From Gemmatimonadaceae bacterium (GTDB lineage Bacteria; Gemmatimonadota; Gemmatimonadetes; Gemmatimonadales; Gemmatimonadaceae): a DNA stretch of 64,000 nt. Made by a program: the position numbers and the translations under genes. Position 1 is the first letter of the stretch; each line of letters starts with the position of its first letter. Location: assembly GCA_036504815.1 (NCBI GenBank), contig DASXUN010000008.1, positions 62,001-126,000 on the forward strand, given 5' to 3'. The notes beneath the pieces were generated by a model. The model saw only the letters and a program-made list of their open reading frames with translations. It searched no databases and was not told the origin of the DNA. Below, piece by piece: positions 14,119-23,093 of the stretch.

Positions 14119-16257
14119 CTACGGCCTCGCCCTTACGATCGACAGCGTCACAATCACCTGTCGCGGCAACCCCGGCTCGAACGCCACGGGGACCCCGCCA
14201 ACCACGTCGGGATTCAGAAACGCCGACGCGAGGTAGCGCTGGTCGGTCAGGTTCTGGACGCTCACCGACCCGCGCACGCCAAGGCCGCGGGCCAGCTCGA
14301 TCACGCGATCGGTATGGAGTCCCGCGCTGAGGATCGTCGATCCGGGGACGGTGATGCGGTTCGCGTCATCGGCGAAGTAGCGGCCCGTCTGCTGGACGCC
14401 CAGCTGCAGGCGCAGCCCGTGCGCGCGCTCGGGCGCCCACGACGCGCTGCCGTTGACGGTGAGCTTCGGCACGCCGACGACCTCGTTGTCCGAATAGTCC
14501 GCAAACCGTCCGGGCTTGCCGTAGTGCACCGAATCCACCACGTACGCCTCGTACGTGTTGTTCGAGGTCGTCAGCGCGCCCGCCAACTGCCAGCCATGCG
14601 CGAGGTGCGCGTTCACCCCCAATTCCGCGCCCATGCGGTGCACGCGACCGGCGGTGAAGTAGAAGCGCCCGCCGCGATACGGCACGATCTCGTTGCGCAC
14701 GGTCGTGAAATACCCCGCGAGATCATACGTCAGCTCACGCAGCACGCCCTTGCTCCGGAAGACGAACTGCCGCGTCCCCACCTCGTACGTCGTCGAATGG
14801 ATGGCGTCGAGCAGCAGATTGAGCGCGGTGACGGTGTCCTGCCCGAAGGTGCTCGCTGGGTCGGTCTCGTTGCCCGCCGGCGCCTCGATCCCGCCGCCGA
14901 TGCTCGCGTAGATGCTCTGCGTCGCGGAGGTCCGATAATTCACCCCGAACTTCGGCGTGATGCGCCTGAACGACTTCGCGTCGTTCAGGCGGGGGGTGAT
15001 GTTGCTCTTGTAGTCGTAGGTGATGTCATCGTACCGTGCGCCAAGCGACAGGCCGAACTTCTCGCCGATGGCGAGATCCTCCGTCAGGAAGAGCCCGAGA
15101 TTCGTCGCGCCTTCGCGCTTGTTGTCGCGCAGGTCCGTGGCGCGCGTCCCCGCGGCCGTCAGGCCGTAGAACTGGATCGAGCCGTCCTGGCCGGCCAGGT
15201 CGAGGCCGGCCGAGAAAGTCCCCTTCACCGCCGCGGTGAATGCTGTGCGCGCATGGTACAGCGCGCTGCCGCCCAGGTGCAGCCGGCTGAAATCGCGGAA
15301 CGTCCCGCGTTCGCTGCGATGCAGGAACTTGGGCTGCACGAAAAACATCGTGCTGATGTCCCGCGTCGCCGACAACTTGTGCTCGAGCGTAAAGCCGATG
15401 CGGCCGACGCGATTGTCGCGACGTTCGTGCCGCGACCGATACGTCGCGTTGGCCTGCGACGGGTCGGCATCCGCCTGCGCCTGCGTCAGCGGACCGGGAA
15501 TGAAGAACTGATCGTGCGTCACATAGAGGGCGACGCCCAGCCGCGTGGCGTCGCCGAGGGGCGTCACGAGCCCGGCGTTCAGCAATGAACGCGTGCTCCC
15601 GGAGTTGGCCCTCCAGCCGTCGAAGTCGGACTGCGTCGCGCTCCAGTGCATGCGCGCCGGCCCAAAGGGGACGCCGCCGGCCAGGGCGGCGCGCCGGAGT
15701 CCAAAGCCGCCGGCCGCGGCCTCGGCGCGCTGGTACGGATGGTCGAACTCCGGCACCGTCGAGACGCTGACCACACCGCCCGCCGCATTGCCGTAGACAG
15801 CGGATGCGTTGGAGCGAATGACATCGATGGACGTCGTCGCGGCGAGGTCGATGCCGTCGAACGACGTGCGGCCGTCCGGTTCCGTCTCCGGAATGCCGTC
15901 GAGCAGCACGCGCACGCCGCGCGACGTTCCTGCGTTCGAGCGGTCGCCGGCGCCGCGCGCACCGAAGCCGCGAATCACGAGCCGGATGTCGCTGGTCCCC
16001 GAACGCGACTGCGCAAGCACGCCCGGCACGAGCGCCAGCGCCTGGTCGAGACCGAGCCCGCTCCCGCCGCGCCACTGGTCGGCGATCACCCGCGAGACCG
16101 TCAACGGCGTGTCGAACAGCGACCGCGCGTATCGGCTCGCGGTGACGGTCACCGTGGGCAGGCTGGACGAGGAGTCCTTGGCCGGAGCATCCTGCGCTGC
16201 CAGGGGAAACGCCGTGACGGCCGACAGGGCGAAGGCCGAGAGGCGAGTGAGTCTCAT
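14119..16257 (-). CDS. TonB-dependent outer-membrane receptor
   Basis: 712 residues with a cleavable signal (ALSAVTAFPLAAQ). After it comes a short TonB-box-like strand (LPTVTVTASRYARS), then the plug domain: LVPGVLAQSRSGTSDIRLVI with RGFGARG, and VRVLLDGIPETEPDGRTSFD; the remaining ~520 residues alternate as expected for a 22-strand barrel and end in an aromatic-poor VTLSIVRARP. The plug pattern RLVIRGFGARG with the GxxxxEPDG loop resembles FecA-like iron-chelate receptors. No Fur box or riboswitch is apparent upstream and no transport genes adjoin it, so the substrate remains a guess. Confidence 0.9.
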   Translation of the reverse strand: MRLTRLSAFALSAVTAFPLAAQDAPAKDSSSSLPTVTVTASRYARSLFDTPLTVSRVIADQWRGGSGLGLDQALALVPGVLAQSRSGTSDIRLVIRGFGARGAGDRSNAGTSRGVRVLLDGIPETEPDGRTSFDGIDLAATTSIDVIRSNASAVYGNAAGGVVSVSTVPEFDHPYQRAEAAAGGFGLRRAALAGGVPFGPARMHWSATQSDFDGWRANSGSTRSLLNAGLVTPLGDATRLGVALYVTHDQFFIPGPLTQAQADADPSQANATYRSRHERRDNRVGRIGFTLEHKLSATRDISTMFFVQPKFLHRSERGTFRDFSRLHLGGSALYHARTAFTAAVKGTFSAGLDLAGQDGSIQFYGLTAAGTRATDLRDNKREGATNLGLFLTEDLAIGEKFGLSLGARYDDITYDYKSNITPRLNDAKSFRRITPKFGVNYRTSATQSIYASIGGGIEAPAGNETDPASTFGQDTVTALNLLLDAIHSTTYEVGTRQFVFRSKGVLRELTYDLAGYFTTVRNEIVPYRGGRFYFTAGRVHRMGAELGVNAHLAHGWQLAGALTTSNNTYEAYVVDSVHYGKPGRFADYSDNEVVGVPKLTVNGSASWAPERAHGLRLQLGVQQTGRYFADDANRITVPGSTILSAGLHTDRVIELARGLGVRGSVSVQNLTDQRYLASAFLNPDVVGGVPVAFEPGLPRQVIVTLSIVRARP

Positions 16258-16354
16258 GATGTGCGACCCTGCGTGCTGGAGGGGAGAGGCGGTAGCGCGT
16301 CGGCGCGCGGTCCGGCGCTACAATTCTACCGCCGGTGCCACCGAAACGTTGACC

Positions 16355-17530
16355 CTACCCGCCCTCTCCGGTCGGACTGATGCGCATCGAGCCCGGGAGG
16401 GTGTCGAGCAGCGGCTTCAGGTCGGTCGCGCGGTCGAGCGGCGTGACGAAGGTGAGCCCGGGGAGCGTCACGACGAGCATCTTGGACACGCCGTAGAGCA
16501 CCACGGTTCCGGACTCGCTGTGCACGATGTTGGAGTCCGCGTCCACGAAGTGTGCCGTCCCGACGACCCCGTTGCCATTATCGTCGAGCGAGCGCGCGCG
16601 ACGCAGCGACGCCCACGTGCCGACATCGTCCCACTCGAAGTCCCCCGGGATCACGAGCAGGCGCGGTCCGCGTTCCAGCAGCCCGCGCTCGATATCCACC
16701 GAGCGAATGCTGCCCACGAAGGCCGGCAGGTTTCCGGCGCGCAACGCGTCGAATCCGTCGCGCAGTTCGACCGTCTTCGCCTCGAGCTGCGACAGGAAAC
16801 CGGCCGCCGTGCCCACGAGAATTCCCGCATGCCAGAGCGCGCCCGCGGCGATCTGGGCCACCGCTTCCATTTCGCTCGGCTTCTCGACGAATGCGGCCAC
16901 CTCCTGCACGCCGCCATCGGCCAGGGCGTGCTGCGCATCCACCGGGTCACCGGGGCGAATGTAGCCGAACGCCGGCTCGACGCGCGTTGGGCGCACGCCC
17001 ACCGCGACGAGCGCGTCCTCGCGCTCGGCCACGGCGCCGGCGCGCCGCAGCACCCGCCGGAATTCCTCGGGAAAGCCCACCGCGAGATCGGCGTGAATGG
17101 CGCAGCAGAGCGTCTGCGGTCCGGCCCGGCGCGCCACTTCCTGCGCCCCCCACGCCAGGGCGGCCGCCGTCCCCAGCGGGCGCGGCTCCACCAGGATGTT
17201 CATCTCGGGGACCGTCGCGAGGGCGGCGCGGATGGTCGGTGCGATGTCACGGCTGGTGAGCACCAGCACGCGGTCGGCGGGAATGAGCGGTGCCAGACGA
17301 TGCACCGTGTCCACCAGCAGCGGCTGGTCGCTCACCAGACAGAGCAGCGGCTTGGGTCGCGACGGCGTGCTCAGCGGCCAGAATCGCGAACCGATGCCGC
17401 CGGCGAATATGATGGCCCACAGCGGGGCGTCCGTCTCGGGCAACTCCAGATGCGACGGCGACACCGACGGGTGAACCGTCGCCGCCGTGCCCGCGCCACC
17501 GGACGCGCCATGAGAACCGTGCTCAATCAT
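16355..17530 (-). CDS. manC: Mannose-1-phosphate guanylyltransferase
   Basis: 391 residues. The nucleotidyltransferase motif IIFAGGIGSRFWPLSTPSRP with the PKPLL that follows is at residues 40-65; the family signature EPRPLGTAAALAWGAQEVAR and the late GDFEWDDVGTWASL are also present. It makes GDP-mannose from mannose-1-phosphate and GTP for surface glycans. It is the short form without the C-terminal isomerase (cupin) domain. The first ~35 residues are poorly conserved, so a later start is possible, though no internal ATG is close to the motif. Apparently transcribed alone. Confidence 0.9.
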   Translation of the reverse strand: MIEHGSHGASGGAGTAATVHPSVSPSHLELPETDAPLWAIIFAGGIGSRFWPLSTPSRPKPLLCLVSDQPLLVDTVHRLAPLIPADRVLVLTSRDIAPTIRAALATVPEMNILVEPRPLGTAAALAWGAQEVARRAGPQTLCCAIHADLAVGFPEEFRRVLRRAGAVAEREDALVAVGVRPTRVEPAFGYIRPGDPVDAQHALADGGVQEVAAFVEKPSEMEAVAQIAAGALWHAGILVGTAAGFLSQLEAKTVELRDGFDALRAGNLPAFVGSIRSVDIERGLLERGPRLLVIPGDFEWDDVGTWASLRRARSLDDNGNGVVGTAHFVDADSNIVHSESGTVVLYGVSKMLVVTLPGLTFVTPLDRATDLKPLLDTLPGSMRISPTGEGG

Positions 17531-17582
17531 CGACCGCTAAGATACGCGTCGCACGTCTCGCGCGCCCCTCACCCCGCCGGCC

Positions 17583-18509
17583 CTACTCGGCGGGGTCCGC
17601 CAGCAACTGGTGCCGCGGCCGCAGGGAGATCATGACCACCGCCCCGACGATGACCACCATTGCCGCCACCGTGCGCGTCCCGAGCGGCTCCGACGCGAAG
17701 ATCCAGCCGAGGGCGACCGCCACGACGGGATTCACGAAGGCATACGTCCCCACCGCCGCGGGTGAGGCGCGATTCAACAGCCACTTGTAGGCGGAGAAGG
17801 CGATGATGGAGCCGAAGAGCGCGAGATAGCCGATCGATAGTCCCGACCGCCACGACACGTCGCTGACCGCCAGCTGCTGGAACTCGCCGCGCACGAGGGC
17901 GATGAGCAGCATGCCGACGCCACCGGCCAGCATTTCCATTGCGCTGGCGAGCAGCGGCGAGGCGGGCAATGGGGCGTCGCGCGCGATCAGCGAGCCGACC
18001 GACCAGCTGAGCGTCGAACAGATGAGCACAAGGGCAGCCAGCGGACCGATGCCGCCGCTCGTCGGATTGCCGTCGGTGGACACGAGCATGGCAACGCCGA
18101 GCAAGCCGATCGTGACGCCCAGCCACTCGCGCACGGACGGGCGCGACCCGCCGCGCAGCCAGCCCAGCAGCAGCATCCAGAGCGGGACCAGGGCGACGAG
18201 CAAGGCGACGACGCCGGACGCCACGAACTGTTCCGACCAGACGATGCCTCCGTTGCCGCCGGTCATCAGCAGCGGGCCAATGATGAACGCCGAGCGCCAC
18301 TCCGCGCGCGTCGGACGCGCCGCCCCGCGCATCCGCAGCCAGGCGTACATGACCGTCCCGGCCAGGATGAAGCGCGTGCCTCCCACGAGAAACGGCGGCA
18401 CCGTCTCGATGGCGAAGCGGATGAAGAGGTACGTGGACCCCCAGATGAAATAGACCGCCGCAAAGGCGACCAGCAGCTTCGCGCGCGACGGCACCGCCAG
18501 GTGATCCAC
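17583..18509 (-). CDS. EamA/RhaT-family (DMT) membrane exporter
   Basis: 308 residues from a GTG at 18509 (a TTG three bases earlier is possible). I reject longer frames because they run into the divergent promoter region. Ten predicted helices in two EamA repeats; the first has FAAVYFIWGSTYLFIRFAIE and the second VALGWIFASEPLGTR. Family members export amino acids, purines or other small metabolites. The divergent neighbour is a TPP-dependent enzyme, with about 200 bp between the starts, which gives no firm hint of substrate. Confidence 0.88.
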   Translation of the reverse strand: MDHLAVPSRAKLLVAFAAVYFIWGSTYLFIRFAIETVPPFLVGGTRFILAGTVMYAWLRMRGAARPTRAEWRSAFIIGPLLMTGGNGGIVWSEQFVASGVVALLVALVPLWMLLLGWLRGGSRPSVREWLGVTIGLLGVAMLVSTDGNPTSGGIGPLAALVLICSTLSWSVGSLIARDAPLPASPLLASAMEMLAGGVGMLLIALVRGEFQQLAVSDVSWRSGLSIGYLALFGSIIAFSAYKWLLNRASPAAVGTYAFVNPVVAVALGWIFASEPLGTRTVAAMVVIVGAVVMISLRPRHQLLADPAE

Positions 18510-18708
18510 CAACCGTGACTCCCGTATGGGACGTGTACGGGTGAACCTCGCGGATTTCGCCCCGTCTCCGCAAGGCGTGACGGGGTGTCGGAGCGCATGA
18601 GGTGGACGCCGCGAGCACCGGGCGTAGATTCTGCCGCTGGAGGTGCGGTTCCGTTTCCCTGCACCACACCGTGCCCGTGCCCGTGCACCCCACCAGCACC
18701 CAGCCACT

Positions 18709-20463
18709 ATGAGCGAGACCACCGGCGGCGAGTTCCTCGCCCGCACCCTGAAGGCTGAGGGTGTCGAGGTCGTATTCGGAATCATCGACGGCACGTATTT
18801 CGGCTTCTACTCGGCGCTCAAATGCGTGGGTATCCGGCTGATCACGCCGCGACACGAAGCGAGCGGAGCGCACGCCGCTGCCGCGTACGCGCGACTCACC
18901 GGCAAGCTCGGCGTCTGCATGGCCAGCAACGGCCCGGGCGTGGCCAACGTGCTGCCCGGACTCGTGGTGGAAGAAGCGGAGGGCAATCGCGTGCTCTGCA
19001 TCACGAGCGCGCGCCGCACCGGCGCCATGTATCCGCTGCGCACCGGCACCTATCAGGGGTTTGACCAGGAAGCAGTCATCGGCGCGTTTGCCAAGTGGAG
19101 CCGCGCCGTCCCGTCGTTCGATCGCCTTCCCGAGCTCACGCGGGCCGCGCTCCGCGCCTGCTGGGACGGCCGCCCGGGGGTCGTGCACCTCGACGTCCCC
19201 GAGAACCTGATGAACGGCAAGGTGGCGGCGAGTCCGCCCATCCTCGCGCCCTCCGCGTACCGTCGCACGGCCCCGCAGGGCGTGGACCCGGCGCAGGTGG
19301 AGGCCGCCGCCGACGTGCTGCTCAAGGCCGAGATGCCGGTGATCCATGCGGGGAGCGGTGTGCTGCACGCCCGCGCGTTCGATGCCCTGCAGGCGGTGGC
19401 CGACCTGCTCGAGGCACCCGTGACGACGAGCTGGTCGGCACGCGGCGTCATGCGCGAGTCTTCGCCATTCGCCATCCCGATGACGCACGTGAAGCTGAAC
19501 TCGATCGTGCGATGCGATGCCGACGCCGCGCTCATCCTCGGGTCACGCGTCGGCGAGACCGACTGGTGGGGGAAGCCGCCGTACTGGCGCGCCCCGGCCG
19601 AGCAGCCCACGGTGCAGGTGGACATCGACGACCGTGCCATCGGCGCGAACAAGCCGGTGGCCGTGGGCATCAACGCCGACGTCGGCCTGTTCCTCGACGC
19701 GCTGCGGGTGCGCCTCGCGTCGCGCCGCAGCGAGATCCGCCCCGCCGCTCGCCGTGAGCGCCTGAAGAAATACCACACGCTAATGGCGCGCTACCAGGCC
19801 AAGCTCGATCAACCGCTGGCGAACGCGTCGTCGCCGGTGCATCCGGCGCACGTGGGCGCGGCGTGCGGCCGGCACTTCCCCGCCGAGTCGCCGTTCATCG
19901 CCGACGGCGGCAACACGGCCGTCTGGGCGATGTTCTATCACGCGGTGCGCGCGCCAGGCCGGCTGCTTTCCACGTTCAAGATGGGAATGCTCGGCGCCGG
20001 CATGGGCCAGGCCATCGGCGCGGCGGTCGCCGCGCCCGACGTGCCCACGGTCTGCGTCATCGGCGATGGCGCGGCCGGCATGCATCCGCAGGAAATCGAG
20101 ACCGCGGTGCGGCACAAGCTGCGCATCATCTTGCTGGTGCTCTGCGATCGCCAGTGGGGGATGGTGAAGATCAACCAGTCGTTCGCGCTGCGCCCGCTCA
20201 AGATGCTGCTGCGCAAGCGGCTCGCGCCCGACGAGAACCTCTGGACGGACCTCGGCGAGATGGATTTCTCGCGCATCGCGCAGGCAATGGGCGCGCACGC
20301 CGAGCGCGTCGCCGACCCGGAGAACCTGTCGCACGCGATCACCCGTGCGCTGACCGTCAGCGGACCCTCGGTCATCCACGTGGACGTTGACCCCGTGGCC
20401 CACATGTGGGCGCCGGGGCTGGTGCACTTCAAGGCGATGCACCAGGAACCCAAGGGGAGATGA
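18709..20463 (+). CDS. Thiamine-diphosphate-dependent enzyme, acetolactate synthase-like
   Basis: 584 residues, ATG at 18709. Three-domain TPP layout: N-terminal PYR domain with the catalytic glutamate in ITPRHEASGAHAAAAYARLT, a middle domain (about 200-330), and the C-terminal PP domain with GDGAAGMHPQEIETAVRHKL and downstream LLVLCDRQWGM, which replaces the usual NN of the GDG-NN motif by CD. This departs from true acetolactate synthases, and there is no regulatory subunit nearby. A 2-oxo or 2-hydroxy-acid decarboxylase/lyase is likely. Translationally coupled (ATGA) to a BASS transporter, suggesting that transporter supplies or exports the acid involved. Confidence 0.8.
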   Translation: MSETTGGEFLARTLKAEGVEVVFGIIDGTYFGFYSALKCVGIRLITPRHEASGAHAAAAYARLTGKLGVCMASNGPGVANVLPGLVVEEAEGNRVLCITSARRTGAMYPLRTGTYQGFDQEAVIGAFAKWSRAVPSFDRLPELTRAALRACWDGRPGVVHLDVPENLMNGKVAASPPILAPSAYRRTAPQGVDPAQVEAAADVLLKAEMPVIHAGSGVLHARAFDALQAVADLLEAPVTTSWSARGVMRESSPFAIPMTHVKLNSIVRCDADAALILGSRVGETDWWGKPPYWRAPAEQPTVQVDIDDRAIGANKPVAVGINADVGLFLDALRVRLASRRSEIRPAARRERLKKYHTLMARYQAKLDQPLANASSPVHPAHVGAACGRHFPAESPFIADGGNTAVWAMFYHAVRAPGRLLSTFKMGMLGAGMGQAIGAAVAAPDVPTVCVIGDGAAGMHPQEIETAVRHKLRIILLVLCDRQWGMVKINQSFALRPLKMLLRKRLAPDENLWTDLGEMDFSRIAQAMGAHAERVADPENLSHAITRALTVSGPSVIHVDVDPVAHMWAPGLVHFKAMHQEPKGR

Positions 20464-21374
20464 GCGGCATCGACGCCGTCCGGCTGAACTTCAGCCCCAC
20501 CACGCTGCACGTCCTCAACGCGATCCTCGGGATCGTGATGTTCGGCGTGGCGCTCGACCTGCGGGCCGAGGACTTCCGGCGCGTGCTCGACCGGCCGCGC
20601 CCGGTGCTGATCGGGCTCGCGGGGCACTACCTCGTCTTCCCGGCGTTCACGTTCCTGCTCGTGCTCGCCATCAAGCCGCCGCCGAGCGTGGCGCTGGGCA
20701 TGATGCTCGTGGCGAGCTGCCCGGCGGGCAACATCTCGAACTTCCTGGTGCACCTCGCGCGCGGCAACACCGCACTCTCGGTGAGCATCAGTTCCACATC
20801 GACGGTGCTCGCGGTGTTCTTCACGCCGCTGGTGCTCCGCTTCTGGGGCTCGATGTACCCGCCGACGCGTGTGATCCTGCGCGCGGTGGCGGTGGATCCG
20901 GTGGAGATGTTCGTCACGATCTTCCTGCTACTCGGCTTGCCGCTCGCCGCGGGGATGTACGTCCAGCGCCGATGGCCCGCCTTCGCGGACCGTGTGCGGC
21001 GCCCGATGAAGCGGCTGTCCATCGGCATCTTCGTCACCTTCCTGGTGCTCGCCCTGGCAGCCAACTGGCAGTACTTCGTGAAGTACGTCGGGCGCGTGGT
21101 CCTCGCGGTGCTCGTACACAACGCGTTGGCGTTGACGACGGGGTACTGGACGGCCGCGGCATTTGGCCTGCCGGTGCGCGACCGACGGGCGGTGTCGTTC
21201 GAGGTCGGCATCCAGAACTCCGGACTGGGCCTAATTCTCGTCTTCACCTTTTTCGGGGGACTTGGCGGCGCGGCCATCGTCGCCGCGTGGTGGGGGATCT
21301 GGCACGTCGTGGCGGGGCTCAGTCTCGCCACGTATTGGAGCCGCCGGCCGCCGGCGGCGGTTACGGTCGCGTGA
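20460..21374 (+). CDS. Bile acid:sodium symporter (BASS) family transporter
   Basis: 304 residues, start overlapping the TPP enzyme stop (ATGA). About nine to ten helices. Landmarks of the BASS fold are visible: MLVASCPAGNISNFLVHLAR with GNTALSVSISSTST in the first crossover, and SFEVGIQNSGLGLILVF in the second; these conserved N, E and Q residues form the sodium sites. BASS members move bile acids, pyruvate, pantoate and other organic anions. Here the substrate probably relates to the TPP enzyme in front. Confidence 0.9.
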   Translation: MSGIDAVRLNFSPTTLHVLNAILGIVMFGVALDLRAEDFRRVLDRPRPVLIGLAGHYLVFPAFTFLLVLAIKPPPSVALGMMLVASCPAGNISNFLVHLARGNTALSVSISSTSTVLAVFFTPLVLRFWGSMYPPTRVILRAVAVDPVEMFVTIFLLLGLPLAAGMYVQRRWPAFADRVRRPMKRLSIGIFVTFLVLALAANWQYFVKYVGRVVLAVLVHNALALTTGYWTAAAFGLPVRDRRAVSFEVGIQNSGLGLILVFTFFGGLGGAAIVAAWWGIWHVVAGLSLATYWSRRPPAAVTVA

Positions 21375-21414
21375 GCAACGCCGCCATCGTCCTTCGCACG
21401 AGCCTGGTGGGCGC

Positions 21415-22386
21415 ATGACGCCCGCGTCAGCACGCGTGCTGATTACCGGGTCGTCGGGATACGTCGGCCGACTGCTCCTCGACGCGCTCGCGGACCGTGT
21501 CGTCAACGGACGGCTTGGCGCGGTGGTCGGCACCGACGTGCGCGAGCCGCTGTCCCTCCCGAGCGGCGCGCTCTTCGTGCACCACGACGTCCGCGAGACG
21601 GGACTGGCCGCCGAGTTGCGCGCGCACCGCATCACTTGCGTGGTTCACCTCGCGTCCATCGTCACGCCGGAACGCGCCAGCACGCGGGCCTTCGAGTACA
21701 GCGTGGACGTGGAGGGGACGGAGCGCGTGCTCGAGGCGTCCATCGCCGCCGGCGTCGCGCGGCTCATCGTGACGTCGAGCGGCGCCGCCTACGGCTATCA
21801 CGCCGACAACCCCGCCTGGCTCACCGAGGAGCATCCCCTGCGGGGCAACGAAACCTTCGCGTACAGCTGGCACAAGCGTCTGGTCGAGGAGATGCTCGCA
21901 CGGGCGCGCACGGAACACCCGGCGCTGCAGCAGATCGTCTTCCGCGTCGGCACGATCCTCGGTGCCTCGGTAAACAACCAGATCACGGCGCTGTTCGAGA
22001 AACCGCGGCTGCTGGCGATTCGCGGCGCCGCGTCGCCGTTCGTGTTCATCCACGACGCCGACCTCGTGGCGCTGCTCGGGCGCGCCGTCGATTCGCAGGT
22101 CACCGGGACCTTCAACGTGGCGGGCGACGGCGTGATGACCGTGGATGACATCGCCCAGGCGCTCGGCAAGCCGGTCGTGCGACTGCCCGCCTGGCTGCTG
22201 CAAGGCGCGCTCGCCGTGCTGCGCCCGCTCGGACTCACGCGATACGGTCCCGAGCAGGTGGATTTCCTGCGCTACCGCCCCGTGCTCGACAACGCGCGAT
22301 TGAAGGCGGTCTTCGGTTTCGCGCCGCGCCTCACTTCGCGCGAGGCGTTTGAGGCGTGGGCCCAGAGCCGACACGCTCGGGGCTGA
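21415..22386 (+). CDS. NAD-dependent epimerase/dehydratase (extended SDR)
   Basis: 323 residues, ATG at 21415, 40 bp after the transporter, so probably the same transcript. The Rossmann motif is VLITGSSGYVGRLLL, the acidic residue after it is in GTDVREP, and TSSGAAYGYHADNPAWLTEE leads to the active-site pair YSWHK (Tyr-x-x-x-Lys spacing). Substrates of such proteins are usually nucleotide sugars, but many act on lactones or polyketides. I can not tell which here. Confidence 0.85.
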   Translation: MTPASARVLITGSSGYVGRLLLDALADRVVNGRLGAVVGTDVREPLSLPSGALFVHHDVRETGLAAELRAHRITCVVHLASIVTPERASTRAFEYSVDVEGTERVLEASIAAGVARLIVTSSGAAYGYHADNPAWLTEEHPLRGNETFAYSWHKRLVEEMLARARTEHPALQQIVFRVGTILGASVNNQITALFEKPRLLAIRGAASPFVFIHDADLVALLGRAVDSQVTGTFNVAGDGVMTVDDIAQALGKPVVRLPAWLLQGALAVLRPLGLTRYGPEQVDFLRYRPVLDNARLKAVFGFAPRLTSREAFEAWAQSRHARG

Positions 22387-22432
22387 TCGCCGCGACTTTG
22401 GTTCGAGCGCACGACTTACTGCAACTGCCTTG

Positions 22433-22534
22433 CCACGGATTGCACGGGTTGGACACGAATGAACACGGATCATTCCTGGGGTTCCCCCCAATCAGGAATC
22501 CGTGTTCATCCGTGCAACTCCGTGTCATCCGTGG
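22433..22534. repeat. Palindromic intergenic repeat built on CCACGGAT...CACGGAT
   Basis: Left arm reads CCACGGATTGCACGGGTTGG, then GAACACGGAT; the right arm returns ATCCGTGTTCATCCGTGCAA and ends GTCATCCGTGG. Arms of about 45 bases with a short centre would give a long hairpin. It lies between the convergent epimerase and DUF2892 genes. A damaged half-copy is at 28830. The same style of repeat is widespread between genes in several bacterial phyla. Confidence 0.85.
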
Positions 22535-22566
22535 AAAGAAGTGGCAGTCCCCATCCCCCTCACCCG

Positions 22567-22770
22567 CTAGCCCGCCCGCTTGCACCCGGCTACGCCAACG
22601 TAACCGAGGATCCTCTCGAGCGGGCAGAAGTTGGAGAAGCTCGACTGCAGGAGGTTCACACCGACGAAGGCGGTGAACCAGTAGAAACGCGCGTCGACCA
22701 GCATCGCCAACGCGATGCTCGCCAGAATGAAGACGCCGGCGAAGCGACGAATGATCTTGTCAGGGCACAT
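22567..22770 (-). CDS. DUF2892 small inner-membrane protein
   Basis: 67 residues with two hydrophobic helices (FAGVFILASIALAMLVDARF and WFTAFVGVNLLQSSFSNF) and the family end FCPLERILGYVGV followed by a C-terminal cysteine. Such YgaP-tail-like proteins are often linked to rhodanese domains and sulfide handling. Here it stands beside the efflux operon and could be its last gene (32 bp behind the PII-like gene). No catalytic residues are expected. Confidence 0.85.
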   Translation of the reverse strand: MCPDKIIRRFAGVFILASIALAMLVDARFYWFTAFVGVNLLQSSFSNFCPLERILGYVGVAGCKRAG

Positions 22771-22802
22771 GGAAAGTAGGGTTCAGGGTGCAGGGTGCGG
22801 GG

Positions 22803-23093
22803 TCAGCGGAAGGATTCAACGGGCAGGACGGCGAAATGCAGCCGCTCCCCCACTCCGAGTTCGGATTGCAGGGCGACGAGGCCGTCGGTCACCCGGCTGG
22901 CGCGATCGGCGGCGATCACGGACGTGATGACCGTTTCCTCACCCGGCCAGGCGCGGGTACCCTCGATGCGGCCGTGCGTGCCGGTGCCGTGCGCCCTTGG
23001 GAATTCGGTGTAGCCCGTCGCCCCGTGCGCGAGCAAGGCATCCATGACGCGTGCAGCGCGTGGCCCGGCGTAGATGATCCAGAGCATCTTCAT
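22803..23093 (-). CDS. PII-like small signalling protein of the efflux operon
   Basis: 96 residues, starting on the last base of the RND pump stop (TGATG junction), hence translationally coupled. The sequence MKMLWIIYAGPRAARVMDAL, TGYTEFPRAHGTGTHGRIEG and ETVITSVIAADRASRVTD follows the ferredoxin-like beta-alpha-beta repeats of PII/CutA-like proteins, with a T-loop-like insertion in the middle. PII-like proteins beside metal or RND efflux pumps form a known group, but their ligands are largely unknown. Probably senses a nucleotide or metal and adjusts the pump. Confidence 0.7.
   Translation of the reverse strand: MKMLWIIYAGPRAARVMDALLAHGATGYTEFPRAHGTGTHGRIEGTRAWPGEETVITSVIAADRASRVTDGLVALQSELGVGERLHFAVLPVESFR

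Noticed and set aside
16258-16354. Riboswitch (cobalamin type) before the TonB receptor
   Set aside because: The 97-bp leader is too short and lacks the conserved B12 box; no secondary structure of that class is visible.
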